Counted from the stretch's first letter, positions 31,311 through 41,220 are shown. The stretch is 64,000 nucleotides of DNA from Campylobacter sp. RM16704 (GCF_000816245.1 NZ_CP007769.1:1-64000), one strand, 5' to 3'. Notes: a model not told the origin generated them from the letters alone. Made by a program: numbers and translations.

Positions 31311-32113
31311 TTTTGGATTATTATCATGCTTTGATTTTGGGAATTATCGAAGGTTTAACGGAATTTTTACCTATCTCATCAACAGGACATATGATATTAG
31401 GCGCTGAAATTTTAGGTTTAAATATAGATGATTTTTGGAGAAGTTTTTTCATCATCATTCAACTTGGATCTATACTAGCAGTAATTTTTATTTTCAAAGA
31501 TAAGCTTACTCAAAAATTTGATATTTGGTTAAAACTTGCTGTAGGTTTTTTGCCTGCAGGCGGAGTAGGCTTTATAGCATATAAATTTTTAAAAGAGATT
31601 TTTAATGGTTATACGGTAGCTACTATGCTAATAATTGGTGGAATTATTTTTATCATTATAGAACTTAAACATAGAAAAAAAGACTATGTAATACATTCTT
31701 TAGATGAGGTAAGTTATAAACAAGCTTTTTTGATAGGTTTAACACAAGCTCTTGCTATCATACCAGGAACTTCAAGAAGCGGGGCGAGTATTATAGGTGG
31801 GTTATTGCTTGGACTTGATCGTAAAATAGCTTCTGAATTTTCATTTTTACTTGCAATTCCTACTATGATTATTGCAACAGCTTATAGTATTTATAAAGAA
31901 CCACAAGTTTTAAGCAATATGAGTAATTTTATTCCTTTGGTTATAGGCTTTGTAACAGCTTTTGTGGTAGCTTTTGTGGTGATAAAAATATTTTTAAAAT
32001 TAATTAGTAAGATAAATTTCATACCTTTTGGAATTTATAGGATAATTTTAGGTTTTGTGTTTTTATATCTTTTTATGAGTGGAATGTTAGATATATCAAA
32101 AACAAGTGTTTGA
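31307..32113 (+). CDS. uppP: Undecaprenyl-diphosphatase UppP (BacA)
   Basis: UppP recycles undecaprenyl diphosphate to the monophosphate carrier used for peptidoglycan and glycan export. The 268-residue membrane protein has the two signature regions: [18 protein letters not shown] near residue 13 (Glu and Ser/Thr catalytic residues) and [18 protein letters not shown] near residue 150. Length is standard. It overlaps the OPT gene by four bases (ATGA). Confidence 0.97.
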   Translation: MILDYYHALILGIIEGLTEFLPISSTGHMILGAEILGLNIDDFWRSFFIIIQLGSILAVIFIFKDKLTQKFDIWLKLAVGFLPAGGVGFIAYKFLKEIFNGYTVATMLIIGGIIFIIIELKHRKKDYVIHSLDEVSYKQAFLIGLTQALAIIPGTSRSGASIIGGLLLGLDRKIASEFSFLLAIPTMIIATAYSIYKEPQVLSNMSNFIPLVIGFVTAFVVAFVVIKIFLKLISKINFIPFGIYRIILGFVFLYLFMSGMLDISKTSV

Positions 32114-32219
32114 AATATAAAAATATCCTTTATTTAAAAAAAGTTTAAGTTTTTCATAGCTAAAATTAGCCTTATATTTTAATTTAAGCTCATAAAGTCA
32201 GTGAGTGTTAAGGGTAGAA

Positions 32220-34031
32220 ATGACAAATGATATAATTGCATATGCAAATAATGAAACTTTGATAGATACTCAAAGTTTTAACAATGATACAAATTTAACT
32301 CCGATTTATTTTGATAACTCTAAAGAAGGTTTAGAAGTTATCCGCCACTCTTGTGCGCATTTAATGGCTCAAGCAATTAAAAGTCTATATCCAGAGGCTA
32401 AATTTTTCGTAGGGCCTGTGATAGAAGATGGGTTTTACTATGATTTTAGGGTTGATAGTAAGATTTCAGAAGAAGACTTAAGCAAAATCGAAAAGAAAAT
32501 GAAAGAACTAGCAGAGGCAAAGCTAGACATCACAAAATACGAACTCTCAAAGACTGAGGTTAAAGAAAAATTTGCTAATGATGATTTAAAACAAGAAGTT
32601 TTACTAAGAATTCCTGATGGAAAAGTAAGTATTTATAAGCAAGGCGAATTTGAAGATTTATGCCGTGGGCCTCATGTACCAAATACAAAATACTTAAGAT
32701 TTTTCAAACTTACTCGTGTAGCAGGAGCGTATTTGGGTGGTAATGAAAAAAGAGAAATGCTTACAAGAATTTATGGTACTGCTTTTGCAGATAAAGAAAG
32801 TTTAAATGAATACTTAAAAATCATTGAAGAAGCTAAAAAAAGAGATCATAGAAAACTTGGTAATGAAATGAAACTTTTTGCCTTTGATGATGAGATAGGC
32901 AGTGGACTTCCTATATGGCTTAGCAATGGTGCAAAATTAAGAAGTAAATTAGAGCATTTGCTATATAAAGCACATAGATTAAGAGGTTATGAACCTGTGC
33001 GTGGGCCTGAGCTTTTAAAAGCTGATGCGTGGAAAATTAGTGGGCATTATGCAAACTATAAAGAAAATATGTATTTTACGCAAATTGATGAGCAAGAATA
33101 TGGCATTAAGCCGATGAATTGTGTAGGGCATATTAAAATTTATCAAAGTGATGTTAGAAGTTATCGTGATCTGCCTTTGAAATTTTTTGAATACGGCGTG
33201 GTGCACCGCCATGAAAAAAGTGGCGTTTTGCACGGACTTTTTAGGGTGAGAGAATTTACTCAAGATGATGCGCATATTTTTTGTATGCCAAGTCAGATAA
33301 AAGAACAAGTTTTAGAAATTTTAAGTTTTGTTGATACTTTAATGAAAGCTTTTGAATTTGACTATGAAATGGAAATTTCAACACGCCCAGTAAAAGCAAT
33401 AGGTGATGATGAAATTTGGGATATAGCTACAAAGGCTTTAAAAGAGGCTTTAGATGAACAAGGTTTAAAATATGGCATTGATGAGGGCGGTGGAGCTTTT
33501 TATGGCCCAAAAATCGATATAAAAATTACTGATGCTTTAAAAAGAAAATGGCAATGTGGAACCATACAAGTAGATTTTAACTTGCCAAGTCGTTTTAAAC
33601 TTGAATACACAGATGCAGATAATGAGAAAAAACAACCTGTAATGCTTCACCGTGCTATTTTGGGTTCTTTTGAGAGATTTATAGGAATTTTAGTAGAGCA
33701 TTGTGCTGGTGAATTACCATTTTTCATAGCTCCAACTCAAGTGGCTATAGTGCCAATTTCGCAAAATCATCATAATTATGCAAAAGAAATAGCAAGAAAA
33801 CTTTTGGAGCTTGGTGTTGATAGTGAAGTATATAACAAAAATGAAAGTTTAAATAAAAAAATCCGCACTGCTGAAAAAGCACATGTACCTATGATACTTG
33901 TTTTAGGTGATGAAGAAGTAGCAAATCAAAGTGTGGCATTAAGAGATAGAAGAGCAAAAGAACAAAAAACATTAACTTTAGATGAATTTATAACCCTAAC
34001 AAAGGAGAAATTAAGTGAGGTACGCTTTTGA
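32220..34031 (+). CDS. thrS: Threonyl-tRNA synthetase
   Basis: ThrS charges tRNA-Thr and edits mischarged serine. The 603-residue enzyme has an editing domain ([17 protein letters not shown], zinc/His motif), class II catalytic motifs (motif 2 [20 protein letters not shown]; motif 3 [11 protein letters not shown]) and a C-terminal anticodon-binding domain with [13 protein letters not shown] 32220 is preferred over the in-frame GTG 32205 because AAGGG is a few bases upstream. infC overlaps its stop by 4 bases, so the two are co-translated. Confidence 0.97.
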   Translation: MTNDIIAYANNETLIDTQSFNNDTNLTPIYFDNSKEGLEVIRHSCAHLMAQAIKSLYPEAKFFVGPVIEDGFYYDFRVDSKISEEDLSKIEKKMKELAEAKLDITKYELSKTEVKEKFANDDLKQEVLLRIPDGKVSIYKQGEFEDLCRGPHVPNTKYLRFFKLTRVAGAYLGGNEKREMLTRIYGTAFADKESLNEYLKIIEEAKKRDHRKLGNEMKLFAFDDEIGSGLPIWLSNGAKLRSKLEHLLYKAHRLRGYEPVRGPELLKADAWKISGHYANYKENMYFTQIDEQEYGIKPMNCVGHIKIYQSDVRSYRDLPLKFFEYGVVHRHEKSGVLHGLFRVREFTQDDAHIFCMPSQIKEQVLEILSFVDTLMKAFEFDYEMEISTRPVKAIGDDEIWDIATKALKEALDEQGLKYGIDEGGGAFYGPKIDIKITDALKRKWQCGTIQVDFNLPSRFKLEYTDADNEKKQPVMLHRAILGSFERFIGILVEHCAGELPFFIAPTQVAIVPISQNHHNYAKEIARKLLELGVDSEVYNKNESLNKKIRTAEKAHVPMILVLGDEEVANQSVALRDRRAKEQKTLTLDEFITLTKEKLSEVRF

Positions 34032-34549
34032 GTAAAGAAAAAGAAGTATTGCTAAATGAAGAAATTCAAGCAGATGAGATCAGATGTATAGGTGATGATG
34101 GTAAGGTTTATGGCATTATTAGTAGTGATGAAGCACTAGATATAGCAAATAGATTAGGACTTGATTTGGTGATGATAGCTCCTGAAGCCAAACCACCTGT
34201 ATGCAAGATAATGGATTATGGAAAATTCCGTTATCAGCAAGAAAAGAAACAAAAAGAAGCAAAGAAAAAACAAAAAGTGATTGATATAAAAGAAATCAAG
34301 CTTTCTGTGAAAATTGCTCAAAATGACATTAATTATAAAGTCAAACATGCAAGTGAGTTTTTAGAGCAAGGTAAGCATGTTAAATTTAGAGTTTTTCTAA
34401 AAGGTCGTGAGATGGGCTCTCCTGAAGCTGGAATGGCTTTGCTTGAAAAAATTTGGCAAATGGTTGAAGATATAGCAGATAGAGACAAAGAGCCTTTACT
34501 CGAAGGACGCTATGTAAATATGCTAGTAACTCCTAAAAAGAAAAAATAA
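34028..34549 (+). CDS. infC: Translation initiation factor IF-3
   Basis: IF-3 controls start-codon fidelity and subunit splitting. The 173-residue protein has the N-terminal [20 protein letters not shown], linker helix rich in Lys ([10 protein letters not shown]) and C-terminal domain [19 protein letters not shown]. The start is TTG overlapping the thrS stop as TTGA; infC commonly has rare start codons that IF-3 itself discriminates against, allowing autoregulation. It ends at a hairpin (34552-34571). Confidence 0.96.
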   Translation: MSKEKEVLLNEEIQADEIRCIGDDGKVYGIISSDEALDIANRLGLDLVMIAPEAKPPVCKIMDYGKFRYQQEKKQKEAKKKQKVIDIKEIKLSVKIAQNDINYKVKHASEFLEQGKHVKFRVFLKGREMGSPEAGMALLEKIWQMVEDIADRDKEPLLEGRYVNMLVTPKKKK

Positions 34550-34551
34550 TC

Positions 34552-34571
34552 ACAAGCCTTTTAAGGCTTGT
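34552..34571 (+). terminator. Terminator-like hairpin after infC
   Basis: ACAAGCC/GGCTTGT with the central TTTTAA forms a 20-base perfect palindrome two bases after the infC stop, followed by ATTTTAAAC. The T tail is weak. Its right arm contains a TTG (34568) that could be misread as the start of the methylase gene. Confidence 0.7.
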
Positions 34572-34582
34572 ATTTTAAACTT

Positions 34583-35677
34583 ATGATAGAAGAAAATCCA
34601 CATTTTTTAAAAGAGCAAATCATAACTTATCTTGGAAATAAAAGATCTTTGCTTGATTTTTTAAACCAAGGCTTTAAATTCGCACAAAATGAGCTAAAAA
34701 AAGACAAATTTAGCTTTTGTGATGTATTTAGTGGCTCTGGGGTAGTTTCGCGTTTTGTGAGGCCTTATGCGAGTTTTATCATAGCAAATGATTTGGAAGA
34801 TTATTCTAAAATCATTAATGAGTGCTATTTGACCAATCAAAATACAGATTTTTTACAAGAATTACAAAAACATTATACATTTTTAACTTCTGATTTAAAA
34901 CTCAAAAAAGGCTTTATAAGCAAGCTTTATGCACCAAATGATGATGAGAGTATTAAAAAAGAAGAAAGGGTATTTTATACACTTAAAAATGCGATGTATT
35001 TAGATACCATGAGACAAAATATCTCAAAATTACCTTGTGATATGCAAAAATATTTCATCGCACCGCTTATCTATGAAGCAAGCGTACATGCAAACACAAG
35101 CGGGGTTTTTAAAGGTTTTTATAAAGATAAAAATGGCATTGGTAAATTCGGGGGAAATGGGGCAAATGCACTAAGTCGTATAAAGGGTGATATAGCTTTG
35201 AAAATGCCTGTTTTTTCAAATTTTACTTGTGAGTATGAAGTTTTTCAAAAAGACGCAAATATTTTAGCTAAAGAGCTTGATAGTTTTGATGTGGCGTATT
35301 TAGACCCACCTTATAATCAACACCCTTATGGATCAAATTATTTTATGTTAAATTTGATTGCTAATTATAAAAAACCAAAAGAAATTTCAAAAATTTCTGG
35401 CATACCAAAAGATTGGAACCGCAGTGCTTTTAACAAAGAAAAAAAAGCTGAAGAAGCTTTATTTGATTTAATAAATGATTTAAAAGCTAAGATTATTTTG
35501 CTTTCTTATAATTGTGAGGGTTTTGTAAAAAAAGATAGTTTTTTAAAGCGTTTGCAAAGTCTTGGAAAATGCGAAATTTTAGAGCAAAAATACAATGCCT
35601 TTAGAGCTAGTAGAAACCTCTCTAAACGCTCTATGTATATACAAGAACAACTTTATGTGATTAAAAAATATAAATAA
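34583..35677 (+). CDS. ctsM: Orphan adenine-specific DNA methyltransferase (CtsM/Cj0208-like)
   Basis: A 364-residue N6-adenine methyltransferase. ITYLGNKRSLL and FCDVFSGSGVVSRF (SAM-binding motif I) are near the N-terminus and the catalytic motif IV is VAYLDPPYNQHPYGSNYFML (DPPY). Gene position after infC matches C. jejuni Cj0208. From memory, the C. jejuni orphan enzyme in this family (CtsM) methylates RAATTY sites and is needed for recognition of self DNA in transformation. No restriction endonuclease is adjacent, which fits an orphan enzyme. ATG 34583 is preferred to TTG 34568, which lies in the infC hairpin. Specificity here is inferred. Confidence 0.85.
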   Translation: MIEENPHFLKEQIITYLGNKRSLLDFLNQGFKFAQNELKKDKFSFCDVFSGSGVVSRFVRPYASFIIANDLEDYSKIINECYLTNQNTDFLQELQKHYTFLTSDLKLKKGFISKLYAPNDDESIKKEERVFYTLKNAMYLDTMRQNISKLPCDMQKYFIAPLIYEASVHANTSGVFKGFYKDKNGIGKFGGNGANALSRIKGDIALKMPVFSNFTCEYEVFQKDANILAKELDSFDVAYLDPPYNQHPYGSNYFMLNLIANYKKPKEISKISGIPKDWNRSAFNKEKKAEEALFDLINDLKAKIILLSYNCEGFVKKDSFLKRLQSLGKCEILEQKYNAFRASRNLSKRSMYIQEQLYVIKKYK

Positions 35678-35753
35678 ATTTAATTTTTCTAAAGCATAGT
35701 TATAGTAAAATGATAGCTTTCTTTATATGAAAAAATTGATCCAAAGGATACAC

Positions 35754-35945
35754 ATGCCAAAAATGAAAAGCGTTAAAAGTGCTGTTAAACGCTTCAAAGT
35801 AGGTAAAAACAAAATCAAAAGAGGTTCAGCTTTTAGAAGCCACATTTTGACTAAAAAACCTGCTAAAAGAATGCGTGATCTTCGCACTGCTAAGTATGTT
35901 CATTCGACCAATGTTAAAGCGGTTGAAAAAATGTTAGGAATTTAA
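35754..35945 (+). CDS. rpmI: Large ribosomal subunit protein bL35
   Basis: A 63-residue, Lys/Arg-rich protein with [16 protein letters not shown] and [14 protein letters not shown], the typical L35 sequence. ATG 35754 is chosen because AAAGGA lies 6 bases upstream and family members begin MPKMK; an in-frame ATG further upstream (35727) lacks support. It is followed by rplT, as usual, but separated from it by a 96-base leader and from infC by the methylase gene. Confidence 0.97.
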
Positions 35946-36041
35946 GCTTACTTAAATTTAGTTTTTGACAAAAGTCATTCAAACTCCCCTTATTAAAGGG
36001 CAAGATTCGTTTAACGAACGCCAATTTGTGAAAGGATAAAT
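35946..36041 (+). promoter_or_regulatory. rpmI-rplT spacer with two hairpins
   Basis: CCCTT/AAGGG (35987-35991 with 35996-36000) and TTCGTT-T-AACGAA (36006-36018) form two small stems just before the rplT ribosome binding site (AAAGGA). L20 is known to repress its own mRNA in several bacteria through structures upstream of rpmI or rplT. Whether these stems bind L20 is unknown. Confidence 0.35.
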
Positions 36042-36395
36042 ATGGCAAGAGTAAAAACAGGTGTTGTAAGACGCCGCAGACATAAAAAAGTTTTAAAACT
36101 TGCACGTGGTTTTTATAGTGGTCGCCGCAAACACTTTAGAAAAGCTAAAGAACAATTAGAAAGAAGTTTGGTTTATGCGTATCGTGACAGACGCCGTAAA
36201 AAATGCGATTTCCGTCGTCTTTGGATAGTGCGTATCAATGCAGCTTGCAGACTAAATGATATTAGTTATTCAAGATTTATAAATGGCCTTAAAAAAGCAG
36301 GCATTGAGCTTGATAGAAAAATTTTAGCTGATTTAGCTATGAATGATGCAACTGCTTTTGCTAAAATTGCAGATGCTGCTAAAAAAGCACTTTAA
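36042..36395 (+). CDS. rplT: Large ribosomal subunit protein bL20
   Basis: A 117-residue basic protein starting [20 protein letters not shown], followed by [20 protein letters not shown], the standard L20 sequence. It is essential for early 50S assembly. AAAGGA precedes the start. The periplasmic ligase gene begins within its last 23 bases. Confidence 0.98.
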   Translation: MARVKTGVVRRRRHKKVLKLARGFYSGRRKHFRKAKEQLERSLVYAYRDRRRKKCDFRRLWIVRINAACRLNDISYSRFINGLKKAGIELDRKILADLAMNDATAFAKIADAAKKAL

Positions 36396-37281
36396 TCTTA
36401 TAGCAAGGCTTTTTATAAGCCTTGTTCTTCTTTACTCACTCCCCTTAAATTCTCTTTTTGCAAAAGATATTTTACTTTTTAAAGTTTATGATGAAAATAT
36501 ATTTAAAGATAGAAATTTAAGTCAGTATGTAATGAGTGAAAAACTCGATGGTATAAGAGGTATTTGGGATGGTAAAGCTATGCAAACAAGAGCAAAAAAT
36601 CCTATAAAACTTCCTAAATTTTTTACAAAAAATTTTCCAAATTTTGAACTCGATGGTGAGCTTTGGATTAAAAGAAATTCTTTTGAAGAAATCTCATCTT
36701 TGGTTCGCCAAGAAAATCCTGATGAAAAACTTTGGCAAAAAGCAAGTTATAATGTCTTTGATATTCCAAATGCTTGTGAAGAATTTAAGCTTAATCCTTG
36801 TACTTTAGAAGCAAGATTAGAAATTTTAAAAGAGTATTTAGTAAAAAATCCAAATGATTTTATAAAAATAATCCCTCAAATTCCTATAAAAGATAAAAAA
36901 CATCTAGAACAATTTTATCAGGATATTATTTCCAATAAAGGCGAGGGTGTGATTATAAGAAAAAATGATATGGAGTATGAGAGAAAAAGATCAGACAGTG
37001 CTTTTAAACTAAAACCTTTTGATGATACAGAATGTGTGGTAAAAAAACATTTTGAAGGTAAGGGAAAATTTGAAGGTAAAATGGGCTCCTTGCTTTGTGA
37101 AGCTAATATCCAAGGTAAAAAAGTAAGCTTTAAAATCGGCTCAGGCTTTAAAGAAAAAGATCGTTTAAATCCTCCACCAATTGGTGCTATAATTACTTTT
37201 AAATACAATGGTTTAACCAAAAATGGCAAACCAAAATTTGCTAGTTTTTTAAGAGTGTATGAAAATAGCTCTTTGCAATAA
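36373..37281 (+). CDS. Exported ATP-dependent DNA ligase (LigE-like)
   Basis: A 302-residue protein with a signal peptide (hydrophobic core [22 protein letters not shown]) followed by a minimal ATP-dependent DNA ligase. Motif I is SEKLDGIRG with the AMP-accepting Lys near residue 57; ELDGELW is motif [11 protein letters not shown] motif IV, and FKLKPF motif V. An OB-fold C-terminal domain (FKIGSGF, ITFKYNG) follows; no extra domains are present. Periplasmic ligases of this kind are known in Neisseria, Haemophilus and Campylobacter and have been proposed to act in natural transformation. ATG 36373 gives an intact signal peptide; translation probably couples to rplT, which it overlaps. Confidence 0.85.
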   Translation: MLLKKHFNLIARLFISLVLLYSLPLNSLFAKDILLFKVYDENIFKDRNLSQYVMSEKLDGIRGIWDGKAMQTRAKNPIKLPKFFTKNFPNFELDGELWIKRNSFEEISSLVRQENPDEKLWQKASYNVFDIPNACEEFKLNPCTLEARLEILKEYLVKNPNDFIKIIPQIPIKDKKHLEQFYQDIISNKGEGVIIRKNDMEYERKRSDSAFKLKPFDDTECVVKKHFEGKGKFEGKMGSLLCEANIQGKKVSFKIGSGFKEKDRLNPPPIGAIITFKYNGLTKNGKPKFASFLRVYENSSLQ

Positions 37282-37284
37282 GAC

Positions 37285-38094
37285 TTAGGCTTTTTTAAAA
37301 AAAGCACTAAAACAAAGATAAAATACAAAAGCCATACAAGCACTTGCTATAATGCAAGCTCCACTTGCAAGATTATAATAAAAACTTATAAAAAGCCCTA
37401 TTAAACAAAAACTTATGCTCAAAAGTGTAGAAATTATCATCATTTGTCCAAGTTTTTTTGAAAAACTTTCAGCTATAAATGCAGGTATGCTAAGTAAAGC
37501 TATAACCAGTACAAGCCCTACTACTTTGATACTTATAATGATACAAAAAGCCATCATTGCAATTAAAAGATAGTGAAAAAGATTTGTTCTAACACCTCTT
37601 AAACTTGCAAATTCTTTATCAAAGCTTAGAATTTCAAATTGCCTATAAAAGAGCAAAACTAATACAATAAAAATTATATCTATAATTGCAAATAAAATTA
37701 TATCTTGCGTGGGTACAGATAAAATACTACCAAATAAATATCCCATTAAATCATTATTATATCCTGGACTTAAGTCTATGAGTATGATACCAACAGCCAT
37801 TCCAAAAGCCCATATAACCCCGACGATATTATCGCTTCTAAAAGGGTATTTTTGCACTAAAAATGCTACAAGCAAGGCTAAAAAAAGAGTAAATAAACTC
37901 GTACTAACTAGTACTGGCAAGCCAAAATAAAACGCTATGCCGATGCCCCCAAAAGCTCCATGGGTAATGCCTCCTGCCATGGAGCTTAAGCGGTTAATCA
38001 TAATTAAAGTCCCCATAATCCCACATGCAATGCTAGTTAAAAAAGCAGCTAAAAAAGCATTTTGTATAAAAGAACTAGATAAAAGTTCAAGCAT
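37285..38094 (-). CDS. znuB: Zinc ABC transporter permease ZnuB
   Basis: A 269-residue permease with about 7-8 membrane segments of the ABC-3 family: LTSIACGIMGTLIMINRLSSMAGG includes the family signature region (quoted only for residues 16-35 region), ITHGAFGGIGIAF and VVGLVLVIALLSIPA follow. It moves zinc across the inner membrane with ZnuC. ATG 38094 is chosen because AAAGGAG lies 7 bases upstream; it overlaps the znuC stop by 8 bases. znuA-znuC-znuB form one operon. Confidence 0.92.
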   Translation of the reverse strand: MLELLSSSFIQNAFLAAFLTSIACGIMGTLIMINRLSSMAGGITHGAFGGIGIAFYFGLPVLVSTSLFTLFLALLVAFLVQKYPFRSDNIVGVIWAFGMAVGIILIDLSPGYNNDLMGYLFGSILSVPTQDIILFAIIDIIFIVLVLLFYRQFEILSFDKEFASLRGVRTNLFHYLLIAMMAFCIIISIKVVGLVLVIALLSIPAFIAESFSKKLGQMMIISTLLSISFCLIGLFISFYYNLASGACIIASACMAFVFYLCFSAFFKKA

Positions 38095-38836
38095 GATTTT
38101 CTCCTTTACAACAACACTGCTCCAAGCTAAGCTCCACATCGCAAAAATGTGTGTGATTTTGGCTTAAATGTGCCAGTAAATGTGCTTTTTTTTCAGGGGT
38201 ATTTTCATGCAAGAATAATTCTTTATTTAAATAAGCTATTTTGTTTGCATAAGCTAAGCTCACATTTAAATCATGGCATATTACTATCACGCCAACCCCA
38301 CTTTCATGTAATTTTTTTAAAAGTTCAAAAATTTGTACCGAGCCTTTGGTATCTATGCTTGCAGTAGGTTCATCAAGAATTAAAAGCTTGCATTCACTTG
38401 CTAGAGCTCTTGCTATATAAACTCTTTGTCTTTGACCTCCGCTTAGTTCGTTGATTTTTTTATCCCAAAAATTTCTCATACCTACTTTTTCCAAGGCTAT
38501 TAAGGCTTGTTCTTGATCTTTTTTGGTATAAAAACCAAAGAATTTTTTATCCACTCTCCCCATCATCACCACTTCTAGCACGCGTACTGGAAAGTTTGGA
38601 TTAGCTAAAGTATTTTGTGGGACATAACCTATATCTTTTAAATTTAATCCTTCAAAGCTTATGTTTTTTTGACTATTCAATAAGCCTAGTATGAGTTTTA
38701 AAAGCGTGGATTTACCCCCGCCATTTGGCCCTACTATAGCTAAAAAATCTTTGTTTTCATAGTTTAGGTTGATATTTTTTAAAACCTCATCTTGATTATA
38801 GGAAAAGTTTAAATTTTTAATATTGATTTTTATCAT
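38087..38836 (-). CDS. znuC: Zinc ABC transporter ATPase ZnuC
   Basis: A 249-residue ABC ATPase with Walker A GPNGGGKST near residue 36, signature LSGGQRQRVYIARAL near residue 135, Walker B LLILDEPTAS and the switch His in ICHDLN. The C-terminus is His/Cys-rich (HLSQNHTHFCDVELSLEQCC), a possible metal-sensing tail. It energises ZnuB. The start overlaps the znuA stop as ATGA. Confidence 0.93.
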   Translation of the reverse strand: MIKINIKNLNFSYNQDEVLKNINLNYENKDFLAIVGPNGGGKSTLLKLILGLLNSQKNISFEGLNLKDIGYVPQNTLANPNFPVRVLEVVMMGRVDKKFFGFYTKKDQEQALIALEKVGMRNFWDKKINELSGGQRQRVYIARALASECKLLILDEPTASIDTKGSVQIFELLKKLHESGVGVIVICHDLNVSLAYANKIAYLNKELFLHENTPEKKAHLLAHLSQNHTHFCDVELSLEQCCCKGENHA

Positions 38837-39669
38837 TGTAAAACGCTTGCTATGTTTTTTGCATCTTTTAAAAGCTCATTTTTATAATCATTTGGCAAAT
38901 GATCAAGTTCTATGATTTTAAGATTATAATTACTCGACATAGCTTTAATGGTGTTGTTATTAGCTCCTTTAGGTACAAAAATAGCTTTGATTTGCTCTTT
39001 TTGTATGAGTTTTGCAAGCTTGGCTAAGTCTTTTGGTTTAGGTTCTTTTCCTTCTATTTCTACAGGAATTTGGCTTAGATGATACCTTTTAGCAAAATAC
39101 CCCCAAGATGGATGATAGACTAAAAAATATTTATTTTTTGTGTGTTTAAACAAGGCTTGTATTTGTAGATTTAATTCATCAAGTTCTTTTAAAAAACTTT
39201 CTAGATTTTGCTCGTAAAATACTTTATTTTGTGGGTATTGCTCTATAAGCACTAGAGTGATATTTTCAGCATGAGTTTTTGCTAAAAGTGGATCAAGCCA
39301 TGTGTGAGGATCATTTCCATGGTGATGGTGTCCTTCATGTGTATGCTCTTGCAAAGGTAAAAAATTAATACCATTTTGAGTAGAGACGATTTTGGTATTT
39401 TTAAGATTATCTTTAAGTTTTAAAATCCAAATTTTTTCAAATTCTAAATTGGCTGTGAAGTAAATATCACTTTTTTCAAGCTTTAAAATACCACTTGGTT
39501 TAAATTCGAAAGTATGCTCATTTGCATTAGGTGGTATGACTATGTTAATATCTAAAGTGTCTTTAGCGATTTGCTTTAGAAAATAAGCTTGTGGGGCTAT
39601 GCTAACGCTTACTAAATTTTTAGCATATATACTTAAAAATGAAATCAAACACAAAAACAATACACGCAT
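38833..39669 (-). CDS. znuA: Periplasmic zinc-binding protein ZnuA
   Basis: A 278-residue cluster 9 metal-binding protein with a signal peptide (MRVLFLCLISFLSIYA). NEHTFEFKPS provides the first metal His, the His-rich loop HTHEGHHHHGNDPHTW includes the family DPHxW motif, and YHPSWGYFAKRYHL the third ligand region. The His-rich loop is typical of zinc rather than manganese binders. ATG 39669 has GAAAGGA upstream. It heads the znuACB operon; a Fur/Zur-type site was not identified. Confidence 0.93.
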   Translation of the reverse strand: MRVLFLCLISFLSIYAKNLVSVSIAPQAYFLKQIAKDTLDINIVIPPNANEHTFEFKPSGILKLEKSDIYFTANLEFEKIWILKLKDNLKNTKIVSTQNGINFLPLQEHTHEGHHHHGNDPHTWLDPLLAKTHAENITLVLIEQYPQNKVFYEQNLESFLKELDELNLQIQALFKHTKNKYFLVYHPSWGYFAKRYHLSQIPVEIEGKEPKPKDLAKLAKLIQKEQIKAIFVPKGANNNTIKAMSSNYNLKIIELDHLPNDYKNELLKDAKNIASVLQ

Positions 39670-39729
39670 AATTTTCCTTTCTAAAAACAAAAAAATATTA
39701 TACTATATTAGAAAAAATAAGGAGTGAAG

Positions 39730-40428
39730 ATGAATTTATGGAATAAAAAAGCAAAAAGCTATGCAAGGTATAATTCTAGTTTAAACGAAATTCAAAAAGC
39801 TACTTTTGTAAAACTTGGATCCTTGCAAGGTAAAAGCGTGGTGGATATAGGTTGTGGGAGTGGTGTTTGGACTTTACATTTAGCACAAAAGGCAAAAAGT
39901 ATTTTGGGTGTAGACAGCTCTAGTGCTATGCTTGAAATTTTGCAAGAAGATGCAAAAACTCATGCTATATCAAATATAAAAACCCTAAATTTAGACTTTG
40001 AAAACTTTTATAAAAACAATAATACAAAATTTGACTTAGCCTTTTTGAGTATGTCGCCTGCTTTGCAAAATGAAAAAGACTATAAAGCTTTTTTAAGCTT
40101 AGCTTCTAAAAAAGTGTATTTAGGCTGGGCAAGTAGGCGTAAAAGTAGCTTTTTAGATCCTATATTTGCGCATTTTAATACGCATTTTAAGGGTTTTTAT
40201 GAGGAGGATTTGCAAGGTTTTTTAAATGCACAAAATATCCCTTATGAGGTTGAAATTTTTAACGAAACTAGAGTGGTAAAAAGAGACAAAGAAAGTGCGA
40301 TAGAAAATGTTTTGTGGCATTTGAGTATGAATGGCATTAATGCAAACAAACAAGAGTTAGAAAGCTTTGTAAAAGATGATGTAGAAGAGATTATAGAGGC
40401 AAAAATTAAAATTTTATTTATAAAATAA
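39730..40428 (+). CDS. Class I SAM-dependent methyltransferase
   Basis: A 232-residue protein with a Rossmann methyltransferase fold: MNLWNKKAKSYARYNS, then motif I VVDIGCGSGVWTLHLA, motif II LGVDSSSAMLEIL and FDLAFLSMSPAL in the motif IV position. It resembles the UbiE/Methyltransf_11 group; substrate is unknown. ATG 39730 has AAGGAG 5 bases upstream. It is divergent from znuA and precedes the TM2 genes, with no obvious link. Confidence 0.85.
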   Translation: MNLWNKKAKSYARYNSSLNEIQKATFVKLGSLQGKSVVDIGCGSGVWTLHLAQKAKSILGVDSSSAMLEILQEDAKTHAISNIKTLNLDFENFYKNNNTKFDLAFLSMSPALQNEKDYKAFLSLASKKVYLGWASRRKSSFLDPIFAHFNTHFKGFYEEDLQGFLNAQNIPYEVEIFNETRVVKRDKESAIENVLWHLSMNGINANKQELESFVKDDVEEIIEAKIKILFIK

Positions 40429-40465
40429 ATATATTATTTCATAAAATAAACATAAAGGAAATATA

Positions 40466-40843
40466 ATGGATACAAATTCTGTATTTTTATCTCTTAAAGA
40501 TAAAACCCCATCAGACAAATGGAGTGAATTACAGCAAAAACTATCTAATGCATCAGAGGAAGCTTTATCTCAAATTGCTTTAATGCCTTTAAAAAGTAAT
40601 ATAGTTGCTTTGGTTATAGGTATTTTCTTTGGATGGTGTGGTGCGGATAGATTTTATATTGGCGATAAAAAAATTGCTTTTGCTAAGATTGCTTTATTTG
40701 TTTTTATTGTTGTGGTTGTAACAGTAACGCAAATTGATACTTTAAGATTGATTATTACTCTATATGTTTTGGTAGATTTATATTTTGTATGGAAAGAAAC
40801 CAAAAAGAGAAACTTATCAAAAATTTATAGTATTTTGGATTGA
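40466..40843 (+). CDS. TM2-domain membrane protein (first of a pair)
   Basis: A 125-residue protein with a soluble N-terminal 50 residues and a C-terminal TM2 domain: two membrane helices around the conserved FFGWCGADRFYIGDKKIAFAK (the GxxGxDRFYxG motif). Function is unknown for the family. AAAGGA precedes the start. It overlaps the next, homologous gene by 4 bases. Confidence 0.85.
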   Translation: MDTNSVFLSLKDKTPSDKWSELQQKLSNASEEALSQIALMPLKSNIVALVIGIFFGWCGADRFYIGDKKIAFAKIALFVFIVVVVTVTQIDTLRLIITLYVLVDLYFVWKETKKRNLSKIYSILD

Positions 40844-41220
40844 TAATTAAGATGTTTTTGCTTTATCTTAAAGATAAAATTCCTGCAAATAAACTATCTT
40901 TTGTTGAAGAACAATTAAAGCACATTTCGGAAGATAAGCTTCAAAAACTTAATTTAGTTAAGTTAAAAAATGCCGAGCTTGGATTAATGTTGAGTATTAT
41001 TCTTGGTTCTTGCGGGGTTGATAGATTTTATAAAGGCGATTGGCTTCTTGGCTGTGTCAAATTGTTGCTTTTATTTTTGTATGTTATATTTAATACCCCT
41101 ATAGATGTTATTTGTGTATTTGTAGTTTTATTTTGGTATATTGCTGATATTTTTTTGGTGTTTTTTGGTATAAAAAAAGATAATTTTAAAAAGATTATTG
41201 GTTTTATGAAAGAATCATAA
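40840..41220 (+). CDS. TM2-domain membrane protein (second of a pair)
   Basis: A 126-residue paralogue of the preceding protein: LYLKDKIPANK aligns with LSLKDKTPSDK, and ILGSCGVDRFYKGDWLLG is its TM2 motif. The start is TTG in a TTGA overlap with the upstream stop. An ATG at 40852 is an alternative, but the TTG start makes the two N-termini equal in length. Its 3' end runs 17 bases into pyrC on the other strand and contains a shared terminator. Confidence 0.8.
   Translation: MIIKMFLLYLKDKIPANKLSFVEEQLKHISEDKLQKLNLVKLKNAELGLMLSIILGSCGVDRFYKGDWLLGCVKLLLLFLYVIFNTPIDVICVFVVLFWYIADIFLVFFGIKKDNFKKIIGFMKES

Noticed and set aside
34568..34582. TTG 34568 as start of the DNA methylase
   Set aside because: It lies in the right arm of the infC hairpin and adds non-family residues; ATG 34583 is better.
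36918..37343. Minus-strand open frame opposite the ligase gene
   Set aside because: It overlaps two well-supported genes, has no ribosome binding site and no family resemblance; it mirrors the codon bias of the plus-strand gene.
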